A DNA stretch of 51,121 bases, from positions 1 through 51,121 of the forward strand of contig JALSRK010000048.1 in the NCBI GenBank assembly GCA_026984795.1, read 5' to 3'. Below the pieces are notes generated by a model. That model had not been told where the DNA came from and did not search any database. It saw only the letters and a program-made list of their open reading frames with translations. The DNA is from Solibacteraceae bacterium (GTDB lineage: Bacteria; Acidobacteriota; Terriglobia; Bryobacterales; Bryobacteraceae). Made by a program: the position numbers and the translations under genes. Shown here piece after piece: positions 7,973 through 17,004 of this stretch. How positions within the stretch are numbered: position 1 is the first letter of the stretch; each line of letters begins with the position of its first letter.

Positions 7973-9442
7973 ATGATCAACCACAGCGATTGGCTCGTGC
8001 GCCTGTTGTTGCTGCTTCCAGCGGCGGTCTTGCTCTCATGCCACCGTTCGGAAACTCCGCCCGCTCAGCTCGGAGAGGGCCCTGTCCGGATCGAACCCGG
8101 CCAGCCGTTTCCGGACATCGTGCTGCCCTCGCTCGCGGACGGCAGTCCCATGTGGGTGCGGCAGTTCCGCGGCCGCAAGGTCCTTCTGCAGGTTTTCGCT
8201 TCCTGGTGAGCAGGCTGCAGGAAACACGTGCCCGGGTGGCACAATGCGACAAAACGGCTGCAGGAGGAGGGCAAGCTCCAGATGGTGGGCATCATCGAAG
8301 AGCAGCATCCGGACCGCTGCCGGCTGTTCATGCAGTGGAAGCAGATGGACTGGCCGGTGATGGTGGATTCGCTGAACCTGCTGGGCGTGGAAGCTGTGCC
8401 GCTGACCATCGCTATCGACGAGTACGGCATCGTGCGTAAGGTGGGGCTCAAGCTGGACGAGGCGGGCGAAATCGAGGCGACGTTCCTTTCCCAAGACTAC
8501 GCAGCGCCCGAGGAAGACAAGAACGTCGAGCCGGAACCCGCCCCGCCACCGCCGGACCTCACCGATCTCGAAGATGAAGCGCGCGGCGGCGATGCGGCCG
8601 CCTGGCGCCGATACGCCCACGCCCTGGTGTTGTGGGGCGGCGAGGAGAAGTTGGACGACGCGATTGCCGCCTACCGGCGCGCCATCGAAATGCAGCCGGA
8701 GGATGGGCCGACGCATTTCCGACTCGGGGTAGCGCTCCGGAAACGTTATGACTCCCCATACCGGAAGAAGACCGACTTCCAGGCGGCAGTGGACGAATGG
8801 CGGGTGGCCCTGGGAATCAACCCGAACCAGTATATCTGGCGCCGGCGGATTCAACAGTATGGCCCGCGTCTGGCGAAGCCGTACCCGTTCTACGACTGGG
8901 TCCACCAGGCACGGAAGGAGATCCGCGCCCGGGGAGAAACTCCGCTTCCGTTGCGGGTCGAGCCGGGCGGCGCCGAGTTCGCCCATCCACTCGAACGGTT
9001 CGAGACGGCCCCCGGCACGGCGCGGGAACCGGATCCGCAGGGTCGGATCCACCGGGACGAGAAAGGCTTGATCCAGGTGGAAGAGGCAGTGGTTCCGGGC
9101 GTCATCCCGCCTGGCGGGGCGGTGCGGGCGCATCTGGTCTTCCGCCCGAACGAGCGGATCAAGGCGCATTGGAACAACGAAGCCGAAGACCTGGTGGTGT
9201 GGGTGAACCCACCGCCGGGCTGGGAGGTAAGCCGCCGTTCCCTCACCGTCCCCAGTCCCCCTGAGCCGGTGAGCAAAGAGCCGCGCGAGGTGGAGTTCGA
9301 GCTCCAGGCCCCGCCGGATGCGGCTCCGGGAGGGCATGTGACATCGGGATATGCCCTTTATTATGTCTGTGAAGATGTGGGGGGCACCTGCCTGTACCGG
9401 CGGCAGGACTTCAAAGTGCCGGTCCTGATTCGCGAAGAGTAG
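7973..9442 (+). CDS. selenocysteine-containing TlpA-like lipoprotein with TPR and DsbD-N-like domains
   Basis: A 489-residue reading frame broken by a single in-frame TGA at 8207-8209. The frame on both sides is the same and the protein is one continuous thioredoxin/TlpA domain: VLLQVFASW, then the TGA codon, then AGCRKHVPGWH. The TGA sits where the first Cys of the CxxC redox motif belongs (residue 79, with Cys82 as partner), giving UxxC. A lipoprotein signal (LLLLPAAVLLSC, about residues 10-23) places it outside the inner membrane. The cis-proline region (VPLTIAIDEYGIV) completes the redoxin fold. A TPR region (about 190-280) and a C-terminal beta domain with a CEDVGGTC pair follow. A SECIS-like hairpin lies 19 nt after the TGA. 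Alternatives are a nonsense mutation or a base error (TGC to TGA). Confidence 0.8.
8228..8242 (+). promoter_or_regulatory. candidate bacterial SECIS hairpin
   Basis: GTGCC (8228-8232) and GGCAC (8238-8242) form a perfect 5-bp stem with a five-base loop CGGGT, which has a G at loop position 2. The loop begins 23 nt after the in-frame TGA, within the spacing known for bacterial SECIS elements. An outer CTGCAG pair (8215-8220 with 8258-8263) could enclose it. The stem is short, so folding and comparison are needed. Confidence 0.5.
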
Positions 9443-9539
9443 GACGCGGCGGAGCCGTGGAGCGCCAAGCTTTCGAGAGGCCGGGGGCGAGGCGCGGCGA
9501 AACATGCGCGGCTGCTCCGGGGAGTGGCTCCGTCTCGGC

Positions 9540-9545
9540 TATGAT
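9540..9545 (+). promoter_or_regulatory. -10-like hexamer of a likely leaderless glgX mRNA
   Basis: TATGAT ends exactly 6 nt before the ATG at 9552, and no ribosome-binding site is present. With a usual -10 to +1 distance, transcription would start at the initiation codon itself. Confidence 0.5.
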
Positions 9546-9551
9546 TGCCGT

Positions 9552-11594
9552 ATGAATTGGGACCAACGCTACGGGCTCCCGTTTCCTCTGGGCCAGAGCT
9601 GGTATCCGGACACGCGGAGCTACAACTTCGCCCTGTATTCGAAGCACGCCCAGCGGGTCCAGCTCCTGCTGTTCGCCGCCGGCGATCTACATCGGCCTTG
9701 CGCCGAGTTCGAGTTCCAGCATTTGGACCACAAGACCGGCCGGATCTGGCACCTCCGGCTGCCCCGCGAGCGCGCCGGTGAAGCGCGTTACTACGCCTAC
9801 CGGATCTGGGGGCCGGAAGGCGACGGCGAGTTCGACATCCACGCCTTCGACCCGGAGAAGCTGGCCTGTGACCCTTATGCCCGCCGGGTCTACTTCCCGC
9901 CGGGCTTCGACACGATGGCGGCGATCGAGCCGGGCTCGAACGTAGGGCGCGTGCCGCTGGCGGTGCTACGTGAGCAAGCCGAAGCCCCGCTGTCTACGCG
10001 GCCTCCCGGGCTCGTCCATAACCACGACGCGGTGATCTACGAGATGCACGTAAAGGGCTTCACCCAGCGGGAGAACTCCGGGGTGGCGCCGGAGAACCGC
10101 GGCACGTGGCGCGGGGTGATCGAGAAGATCCCGTACCTCGAAGATCTCGGCGTGACGATGATCGAGCTGATGCCGGTCTTCCAGTGGAACCCTCAGGAAG
10201 GCAACTACTGGGGCTACAACCCGCTGTTCTTCTTCGTCCCGCACAACGAGTTCTCGACGCATCCGGAGAGGCCGGAAGCAGTGGAGGCCGAGTTCCGGGA
10301 GATGGTGGACGCGCTGCACGCGGCGGGCTTCGAGGTGATCCTGGACGTGGTCTACAACCACACGGGCGAGGGCAACGAGCAGGGCCCGAAGTTCTCGCTG
10401 AAGCTGATCGACCAGAGCACCTACTACATGCTGGACCCGGCGACGGGCCGGCACCAGAACCATTCGGGTACCGGAAACACGTTGCATTGCGCCAACCCGG
10501 CGGTGCGCCGCCTGATTCTCGATTCCATGCACTACTGGATGCAGGAGATGGGCATCGACGGCTTCCGCTTCGACCTGGCGGCGGTGCTGACGCGGAACTC
10601 GGACGGCTCGATCAACTGGAACGACCCGCCGCTGCTGTCGCAGATCGCCTCGGACCCCATCTTGCGCAACGCCATCCTGATCGCCGAACCGTGGGACGTC
10701 AGCTCCTACCAGCTCGGCCGCGCCTTCCGGGGCATCCAGTGGTGCCAGTGGAACGGCAAGTACCGGGACGCGATCCAGCGCTACGTCCGCGGCGACGCCG
10801 GGCTGGCCGGGGAGATGGCGACCCGGGTCTACGGCTCGTCGGACCTGTTCCCGGACACGGTCTACGAGGCGCGGCGGCCGTATCAGTCGATCAACTACTT
10901 CAACTCCCACGACGGCTTCACGCTCTATGACCTGGTCTCCTACAACTACAAGAACAACTGGGCCAACGGCGAAGAGAACCGGGACGGCCACGACGACTAC
11001 TCGTGGAACTGCGGGCACGAGGGCGACGCCGACGTACCGGCCGCGGTAGCGACGCTGCGGCTGAAGCAGATGAAGAACTTCATGCTGCTGCTGATGCTTT
11101 CGAACGGCATCCCGATGATCCGCATGGGCGACGAGTTCGCCCAGACCCAGGGCGGCAACAACAACCCGTGGAACCAGGACAACGAGACGAGCTGGCTGGA
11201 CTGGGACCGGCTGCAGCAGTTCCGCGACCTGTTCCTGTTCACCAAATCGGCCATCGCCTTTCGCAAAGCCCACCCCTCGATCGCCCGGCACCGCTTCTGG
11301 AGGGAAGACGTCGCCTGGTACGGACCGGAGGGGGCGCCGGACTGGTCCGGGGAATCCCGCAGCTTCGCCTGGTTTCTTTCCGGAGAGGCCGAAAGCGACA
11401 ACGACCTCTACGTGATCTCGAACGCGTCACCGGAATCGAAAACGTTCTCGATCCAGCGGCCCGGCCCCTGGCGGCTGGTGGCCGATACGGCGAAGGATTC
11501 CCCGGAAGACTTCTACCCCCACGGCGACGGCCCGCTGCTCGACGAAGACCGCTACCGGGCCGAGGCGCGCTCGACGGCAGTGCTGATGCGATAA
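9552..11594 (+). CDS. glgX: glycogen debranching enzyme (isoamylase family, GlgX/TreX type)
   Basis: A 680-residue GH13 debranching enzyme that cleaves alpha-1,6 branches of glycogen. An N-terminal CBM48-like domain (about 1-150, beginning MNWDQRYGLPFPLG) precedes the TIM barrel. Catalytic regions are visible: DVVYNHTGEG, the nucleophile Asp in DGFRFDLA, the acid/base Glu in ILIAEPWDV, and the transition-state Asp in NSHDGFTLYD. A C-terminal beta domain ends the protein. Upstream in-frame codons to 9504 are possible, but ATG 9552 matches the family N-terminus and sits 6 nt after a -10-like hexamer. No other glg genes are nearby. Confidence 0.92.
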   Translation: MNWDQRYGLPFPLGQSWYPDTRSYNFALYSKHAQRVQLLLFAAGDLHRPCAEFEFQHLDHKTGRIWHLRLPRERAGEARYYAYRIWGPEGDGEFDIHAFDPEKLACDPYARRVYFPPGFDTMAAIEPGSNVGRVPLAVLREQAEAPLSTRPPGLVHNHDAVIYEMHVKGFTQRENSGVAPENRGTWRGVIEKIPYLEDLGVTMIELMPVFQWNPQEGNYWGYNPLFFFVPHNEFSTHPERPEAVEAEFREMVDALHAAGFEVILDVVYNHTGEGNEQGPKFSLKLIDQSTYYMLDPATGRHQNHSGTGNTLHCANPAVRRLILDSMHYWMQEMGIDGFRFDLAAVLTRNSDGSINWNDPPLLSQIASDPILRNAILIAEPWDVSSYQLGRAFRGIQWCQWNGKYRDAIQRYVRGDAGLAGEMATRVYGSSDLFPDTVYEARRPYQSINYFNSHDGFTLYDLVSYNYKNNWANGEENRDGHDDYSWNCGHEGDADVPAAVATLRLKQMKNFMLLLMLSNGIPMIRMGDEFAQTQGGNNNPWNQDNETSWLDWDRLQQFRDLFLFTKSAIAFRKAHPSIARHRFWREDVAWYGPEGAPDWSGESRSFAWFLSGEAESDNDLYVISNASPESKTFSIQRPGPWRLVADTAKDSPEDFYPHGDGPLLDEDRYRAEARSTAVLMR

Positions 11595-11715
11595 TCCGGG
11601 AGCCACGCACTTCAATCTCGCAGCCTTCGGTGAAGGAGATACCGGACGCGCCGTCCAAAAGCTGACACGCCGGGCCGGCCGGTGGAGAAATCACGCCAAG
11701 ACGGAATCTCCTCTA
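11595..11715. other. intergenic between glgX and the Oar-like receptor gene
   Basis: Part of a 321-base gap up to the ATG at 11916. The gap holds a promoter (11716-11747), a palindromic operator-like site (11756-11773) and about 140 nt of leader. I see no gene or clear glgX terminator in this first part. Confidence 0.4.
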
Positions 11716-11747
11716 TTGACAACGGCGCCTTTTCATATTAATAAATA
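11716..11747 (+). promoter_or_regulatory. promoter of the Oar-like receptor gene
   Basis: A perfect TTGACA at 11716-11721 is followed, at 14-17 nt, by the AT-rich run TATTAATAAATA, which holds several possible -10 boxes. Such an AT-rich tract stands out strongly in this GC-rich sequence. Confidence 0.6.
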
Positions 11748-11755
11748 ACCGAAGG

Positions 11756-11773
11756 TTCGAAAGCGTTTTCGAA
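11756..11773 (+). promoter_or_regulatory. LacI/CcpA-type operator-like palindrome
   Basis: TTCGAAAGCGTTTTCGAA is an 18-bp palindrome with one mismatched pair and a central CG. Its core GAAAGCGTTTTC differs by one base from the core of classical LacI/CcpA-family operators. It lies just downstream of the -10 region, where a bound repressor would block transcription. No LacI-family gene is in the window. Confidence 0.5.
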
Positions 11774-11915
11774 TCCGACGACAGCTGCCGCAGCGCCGCA
11801 ACCGGTCATGGGGTCGATGAAACCGGAAGAGGCCAAAAGCAGCGCAAAGAATGTGACCGTCCGCTTTCCTGACTCAGGAACCGCTGACGGCAGACACAAC
11901 GAAGGAGGCGCCAAT

Positions 11916-14900
11916 ATGGCTCGATGGAAAACGTCCTTTTCATGGTTCTGTGCCGCTCTGCTGGTGGTAGCGGCGGCGCTGACCGGCGTGGCCCAGGACC
12001 CCCGGGGGTCGATCACCGGGGTGGTGGTGGACGCTTCGGAAGCCGTGATTCCGGGAGTGGAGGTACGGGCCACGAACACCGAGACCGGCGTGTCGGTTTC
12101 GACCACAACCAATGCGGTGGGCAAGTTTGACATCCCCTACCTGCCCTCGGGCTTCTACACCATCACCGCCGAGGCGCCGGGGTTCAAGCGTTTCGTGAGA
12201 GACAACGTTCAGGTGCGCATTGGCGAACGGGTGGAGCTCCAGATCCAGATGGAGGTGGGCGCGGTCACGGAAACAGTCGAAGTGACAGCGCAAACCCCTT
12301 TGCTGGACACTACCAGCGCATCGCTGGGCCAGGTGATCGACGAGCGGCGGGTGCTCGAGCTGCCGCTGTTGGCGGGAAACCCAACCGAGCTGGCGCTGCT
12401 GACGCCGGGCGTCGTGAACGGGACCAACATGCGGCTGCGGAAACCGGCCTGGAACAACGGTCTCTCCCAGTTCTCGACCGACGGCAACGAACGCTACAAC
12501 AACGAGTTCCAGATCGACGGCGTGAGCAATACGTTCGCCGAAGGACGGCGGCCCCGGGCGCGGGTGGCCTTCAGCCCGCCGTCCACGGCGATCAAGGAAT
12601 TCAAGATGCAGACCACGACCTATGACGCGAGCCTGGGCCACACGATCGGTTCGGTAGTCAACGTCAGCACCAAGAGCGGCACGAACGAGTTCCACGGCGA
12701 AGTGCACTGGTGGGTACGGAACAAGGCCTTCGACGCGCCGAACTTCTTCAACAACAAGCGCGGCACGGAGCCCCCGGTCTACCAGGACAACCGGTATGGC
12801 GCGTCGGCGGGCGGTCCTGTCTACCTGCCGAAGCTGTACAACGGCAAGAACAGGACGTTTTGGCATTATGCCTGGGAGGCGAACAAGTGGGGGGTTCCCA
12901 AGACGTTCACCCGGACGGTGCCGACGGCGGCCCAGCGCCAGGGAGACTTTTCCCAACTGCTGGCCCTCGGCTCCAAGTATCAGATCTACGACCCGTTCAG
13001 CACCAGGGAGTCGAGCAAGCCAGGGCGCTTCGAGCGCGATCCGTTCCCGGGCAACGTCATTCCGCCGAGTATGCTTGACCCGCTCGGCCAGAATCTGGTG
13101 AATCTCTATCCGCTGCCGAACATCAAAGGGACTTCGAGCGGACGCAACAATCTTTTCATCGCCGACAAAGGCCTGGAAGACTATTACGTGCATTTGGTGC
13201 GGGTGGACCATGCTTTCAGCGAGAGCCTGCGGATGTTTGTCCGCTTCCACTATGACTGGTGGGAGGAGGACAAGCGGCACGATCTCGGCAAGGAGGTTCT
13301 TGCCAACGGGGTGATCCTGAACCGCATCAACCGGGGAGCGGCGTTCGATCTCGTCAACGTCTTCAGTCCGACGCTGGTGTTCAACTTCCGCTACGGCCTG
13401 ACGAACCAGGAGTTTGGCGAGCGGCGCCGGTCGAGGGGCATGGATCTGGCCTCGTTGGGTTTTTCCGACAGGTTGATCGGCCAGCTGGTTGACCCAAGCC
13501 TGATGACGCTGCCCCGGATCCGGCCGGGCTCCTACACCGGGCTTTCGACTTGGGAGAGCGGCGACGGGGCGAACACAAGTCTCACCCACAGCTTCGTGGG
13601 GGCTTTCACGAAGATGCAGGGGACGCACACCCTGAAGTTCGGCACCGACATCCGCTTCTACCGTGCGTTCGGCCAGCGGATCCCGCGGGCGATTGCGCCG
13701 GATTACTCATTCGGCACAACTTACACGCGTGGCCCCTTCGACAACTCTCCGTCGGCGCCCATCGGCCAGGGCCTGGCGGCGATGTTGCTTGGGATTCCCG
13801 GGGGATCGATGGAGCGCACCGCCACCAGCGCCATGCAAGACCAGTTTTACGCCTTCTACATCCAGGACGACTGGAAGGTGACCAGCCGCCTCACTTTGAA
13901 TCTGGGCATCCGCTACGAGCTCGAGCTGCCGATCACCGAACGCTTCAACCGGCTGGTAGCGGGCTACGCTTTCGACAAGCCGAACCCCATCGAGCCGCAG
14001 GCGAAGGCCAACTATGCGCAGAATCCGATTCCGGAACTCCCACCTGACCAATTCCGAGTCCTGGGCGGCCTGACCTGGGTGGCTACCGGCGGTCTCCCCC
14101 GGAGTCCTTTCGACGGAGAGAAGAACAACTTCATGCCGCGAATCGGCTTTGCTTACCGGATCAACGACAAGACCACGTTGCGTGCCGGCTACGGTATGTT
14201 CTTCGACACCATCGGGGTGAACAAGACGGTCGCCATTCAAACCGGCTTCACCCAGTCCACCCCGATCCAGGCGTCGCTCGACAACGGCTTGAGCTACATC
14301 GCGACCACGGCGGATCCGTTCCCGAACGGATTGCTGGAGCCGCTCGGACCGGCCGGCGGACTGGAAACCAACCTCGGACAATCGCTCAGCTTCTATTACC
14401 GGCCGCGCAAGCACGCCTACTCGCAGCGGTGGTCGTTCGGGATCCAGCGGATCCTGCCGGGGCAGTTCCTGCTCGAGGCTTCGTATGTTGGCAACCGGGG
14501 AACACGTCTTGGGGTGACCCGGTCCCTCAACAACACGCCGCGGCAGTACCTGAGCACGAAGCCTTTCCGTGACCAGGAGACGATCGACTTCCTGACGCAG
14601 ACCTTCCCGAACCCGTTCCACGGGACGAACCCGATCTACGGTACGAAGATCAGCCGGGAGCAATTGCTGAAACCGTACCCTCATTTCAACGGCATGGGGT
14701 GGGAAGAACCGGTCGGCTACTCCTGGTATCACTCTCTGCAGATACGCGCCGAACGGCGGCTGCGCAATGGGTTCACGTTCCAGTTCGCGTACACGTTCGC
14801 CAAGCTCATGGAGGCGGTCACGTTCCTGAACGCGACCGACCCGACACCTTACGAGTCCATCGGTTCACTAGACCGGCCGCACCGCATCGCGCTCAGCGGG

Positions 14901-15407
14901 ATCTGGGAAATCCCGGTGGGCCGCGGCCGCCGATTCGGCAACAACCTGAATCCGTTCCTGGACGGAGTACTCGGCGGCTGGCAGATCGGTACCGTGATCG
15001 TTCACCAGTCGGGCGCTGCGCTCGGCTTCGGCAACGCCATCTTCACCGGCGACATCAAAAACATCCCGCTGCCGAAAGACCAACGGGACGTGGACCGGTG
15101 GTTCAATGTGGACGCAGGCTTCGAGCGCAACTCCAAGAAAGCCCTGTCCCGCAACATTCGCACCTTCCCGCTGCGGTTCAGCGGCGTGCGCGGAGACGGC
15201 CAGGACCGGTGGGACTTTTCGCTGATCAAGCGGTTCCCGATCACGGAGCGCATCAATCTGCAGTTCCGGGCGGAAGTCTACAACGCCTTGAACACAGTCT
15301 CGTTCAACAACCCGCGGACGAACCCGTACCGGTCGGACTTCGGCCGCATCACCGGTACCCAGGTGGACGCGCGCAACTGGCAGTTCGCGCTGCGGTTGAA
15401 CTGGTAG
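11916..15407 (+). CDS. Oar-like TonB-dependent outer-membrane receptor with carboxypeptidase-regulatory domain
   Basis: A 1163-residue outer-membrane protein of the type expanded in Acidobacteria. A signal peptide (cleavage near GVAQDP) is followed by a carboxypeptidase-regulatory beta domain (about 27-115, GSITGVVVDASEAVIPGVEV). Then come a plug-like region (about 120-260) and a long C-terminal beta-barrel with the usual aromatic strands, ending in FALRLNW. Such proteins are thought to import large substrates, often saccharides, with TonB energy. The ATG at 11916 is chosen for its AAGGAGG site; longer in-frame starts lack one. It has its own promoter and a LacI-type operator, suggesting sugar-responsive control. 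No SusD-like partner follows. Confidence 0.88.
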   Translation: MARWKTSFSWFCAALLVVAAALTGVAQDPRGSITGVVVDASEAVIPGVEVRATNTETGVSVSTTTNAVGKFDIPYLPSGFYTITAEAPGFKRFVRDNVQVRIGERVELQIQMEVGAVTETVEVTAQTPLLDTTSASLGQVIDERRVLELPLLAGNPTELALLTPGVVNGTNMRLRKPAWNNGLSQFSTDGNERYNNEFQIDGVSNTFAEGRRPRARVAFSPPSTAIKEFKMQTTTYDASLGHTIGSVVNVSTKSGTNEFHGEVHWWVRNKAFDAPNFFNNKRGTEPPVYQDNRYGASAGGPVYLPKLYNGKNRTFWHYAWEANKWGVPKTFTRTVPTAAQRQGDFSQLLALGSKYQIYDPFSTRESSKPGRFERDPFPGNVIPPSMLDPLGQNLVNLYPLPNIKGTSSGRNNLFIADKGLEDYYVHLVRVDHAFSESLRMFVRFHYDWWEEDKRHDLGKEVLANGVILNRINRGAAFDLVNVFSPTLVFNFRYGLTNQEFGERRRSRGMDLASLGFSDRLIGQLVDPSLMTLPRIRPGSYTGLSTWESGDGANTSLTHSFVGAFTKMQGTHTLKFGTDIRFYRAFGQRIPRAIAPDYSFGTTYTRGPFDNSPSAPIGQGLAAMLLGIPGGSMERTATSAMQDQFYAFYIQDDWKVTSRLTLNLGIRYELELPITERFNRLVAGYAFDKPNPIEPQAKANYAQNPIPELPPDQFRVLGGLTWVATGGLPRSPFDGEKNNFMPRIGFAYRINDKTTLRAGYGMFFDTIGVNKTVAIQTGFTQSTPIQASLDNGLSYIATTADPFPNGLLEPLGPAGGLETNLGQSLSFYYRPRKHAYSQRWSFGIQRILPGQFLLEASYVGNRGTRLGVTRSLNNTPRQYLSTKPFRDQETIDFLTQTFPNPFHGTNPIYGTKISREQLLKPYPHFNGMGWEEPVGYSWYHSLQIRAERRLRNGFTFQFAYTFAKLMEAVTFLNATDPTPYESIGSLDRPHRIALSGIWEIPVGRGRRFGNNLNPFLDGVLGGWQIGTVIVHQSGAALGFGNAIFTGDIKNIPLPKDQRDVDRWFNVDAGFERNSKKALSRNIRTFPLRFSGVRGDGQDRWDFSLIKRFPITERINLQFRAEVYNALNTVSFNNPRTNPYRSDFGRITGTQVDARNWQFALRLNW

Positions 15408-15422
15408 GCTGAGACGGCCCAC

Positions 15423-15462
15423 GGACGGCGCGGACCCGCGGCTCCCCGGCTCCGTGCCGTCC
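15423..15462 (+). terminator. hairpin downstream of the Oar-like receptor gene
   Basis: GGACGGCGCGGA (15423-15434) pairs with TCCGTGCCGTCC (15451-15462): 12 pairs, one of them G-U, with a 16-nt loop. It starts 16 nt after the stop codon. No strong T run follows, so it may stabilise the mRNA end rather than terminate. Confidence 0.5.
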
Positions 15463-15599
15463 CTGCCGCTTTCCTCGAGCGACCAAGTCGGACGCCGCCC
15501 GGATCGAGCGCAACGCGTGCAACATGCCGTATTTCGGCTGCCCCAGCCCCAGAGAGTGGTCCCGCTCGCCTCCTGATAGGATAGAAAAACTAGGGGTTC

Positions 15600-17000
15600 A
15601 TGCCGTTGCGCCTGTACAACACGCTGTCGCGGAGTCTCGAGGAGTTCTCGCCGCTCGACGGGAAGACGGTCCGGATGTACACCTGCGGGCCCACCGTCTA
15701 TGACTACGTCCACATCGGGAACCTGAAGACCTTCACCTTCCAGGACGTCCTGCGCCGCTGGCTGCGCTACCGGGGCTGGGAGCTGAACCACGTCATGAAC
15801 ATCACCGACGTGGACGACAAGATCATCCGCAACTCGATGGCCGCGGGGCTGCCCCTGGCCGAGTACACCCGGAAATACGAGGAGGCGTTCTTCGAGGACG
15901 CGGCGAAGCTGCGGCTCCAGAAGCCGGAGCGGATCGTCCGGGCCACCGAGCACATCGACGACATGGTCCGGTTCATCCAGAAGCTGGGCGAGAAGACCTT
16001 CACCTACCAGAGCGAGGGCTCGGTCTACTTCCGCATCGCCAAGTTCCCGGACTATGGCAAGCTCTCCCGGATCGACGTGAGCGGCCAGAAGGCCGGCGCG
16101 CGGGTGGACGTGGACGAGTACGGCAAGGACGACGTCAGGGACTTCGTGCTGTGGAAGGCGCGCAAGGACGACGAGCCGTACTGGGACACGCCGCTGGGGC
16201 CGGGGCGGCCGGGCTGGCACATCGAGTGCTCGGTGATGTCGATGAAGTACCTGGGCGAGACGCTGGACATCCACACCGGCGGCGTGGACCTGATCTTTCC
16301 CCACCACGAGAACGAGATCGCCCAGGCCGAGGCGCTCACGGGCAAGCCGTTCGTGCGGTTCTGGCTGCACTCGGAGCACTTGCTGGTGGAGGGCCAGAAG
16401 ATGGCCAAGTCGCTAGGCAACTTCTACACGCTGCGTGACATCCTGGCCAAGGGCCACGAGCCGGAAGCGGTGCGCTATCTGCTCGCCTCGGTACCCTACC
16501 GGCACAAGATGAACTTCACCTTCGACGGGCTGCACGCGGCGGCCACGGCCATCGAGCGGCTGCGGAACTTCCAGCTCCGGCTCCAGAGCGAGAAGTTCCC
16601 GGCAGGATTGAGCGAGCGGCTGCTCGAGCGCACCCGCGAGGCGCGGCGAGCCTTCGAGGAGGCCATGGACGACGACTTGAATACCGCCGAGGCCACCGCG
16701 GCGGTGTTCGCCCACATCCGGGACGCCAACGCGGCGATCGATTCCGGCGACTTCCACGAAGGCAACGCCGCCGAGGCGCTGGATCTGGTCGAGCGCTTCG
16801 ACTCGATCTTCGACGTGCTGAAGCCGACGGTGGAGGAAGGGGCGCTCTCGGACGAGGAGATCGAGGCGCTGATCGCCGAACGCGCCGAGGCCCGGAAGGT
16901 CAAGAACTACGCCCGGGCCGACGAGATCCGCAACGTGCTGGCCGAGAAGGGGGTTATCATCGAGGACACGCGCTCGGGCACGCGCTGGAAGAGGAAGTAA
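15600..17000 (+). CDS. cysS: cysteinyl-tRNA synthetase
   Basis: A 466-residue class-I aminoacyl-tRNA synthetase that charges tRNA-Cys. The HIGH-type motif is HIGN (residues 38-41) after TCGPTVYDYV. The signature KMSKS appears as KMAKS (267-271). Zinc ligands are expected at Cys29, the Cys of HIECSVMS and the HHENEIAQ segment, all visible. Length is normal. The ATG at 15600 has AGGGG upstream. The transsulfuration-type gene starts 5 nt after the stop, so the two form an operon linked to cysteine supply and use. Confidence 0.96.
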   Translation: MPLRLYNTLSRSLEEFSPLDGKTVRMYTCGPTVYDYVHIGNLKTFTFQDVLRRWLRYRGWELNHVMNITDVDDKIIRNSMAAGLPLAEYTRKYEEAFFEDAAKLRLQKPERIVRATEHIDDMVRFIQKLGEKTFTYQSEGSVYFRIAKFPDYGKLSRIDVSGQKAGARVDVDEYGKDDVRDFVLWKARKDDEPYWDTPLGPGRPGWHIECSVMSMKYLGETLDIHTGGVDLIFPHHENEIAQAEALTGKPFVRFWLHSEHLLVEGQKMAKSLGNFYTLRDILAKGHEPEAVRYLLASVPYRHKMNFTFDGLHAAATAIERLRNFQLRLQSEKFPAGLSERLLERTREARRAFEEAMDDDLNTAEATAAVFAHIRDANAAIDSGDFHEGNAAEALDLVERFDSIFDVLKPTVEEGALSDEEIEALIAERAEARKVKNYARADEIRNVLAEKGVIIEDTRSGTRWKRK

Positions 17001-17004
17001 GACG

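Noticed and set aside
8225-8236. CACGTG and CCCGGG palindromes near the TGA as possible regulator sites
   Set aside because: They lie inside a conserved coding domain and are better explained as part of the SECIS-like hairpin or by GC content.
11750-11780. GGTTCGAA...TTCGAATCC, suggestive of a tRNA T-arm
   Set aside because: There is no acceptor stem, D-arm or anticodon arm around it. The palindrome fits an operator better.
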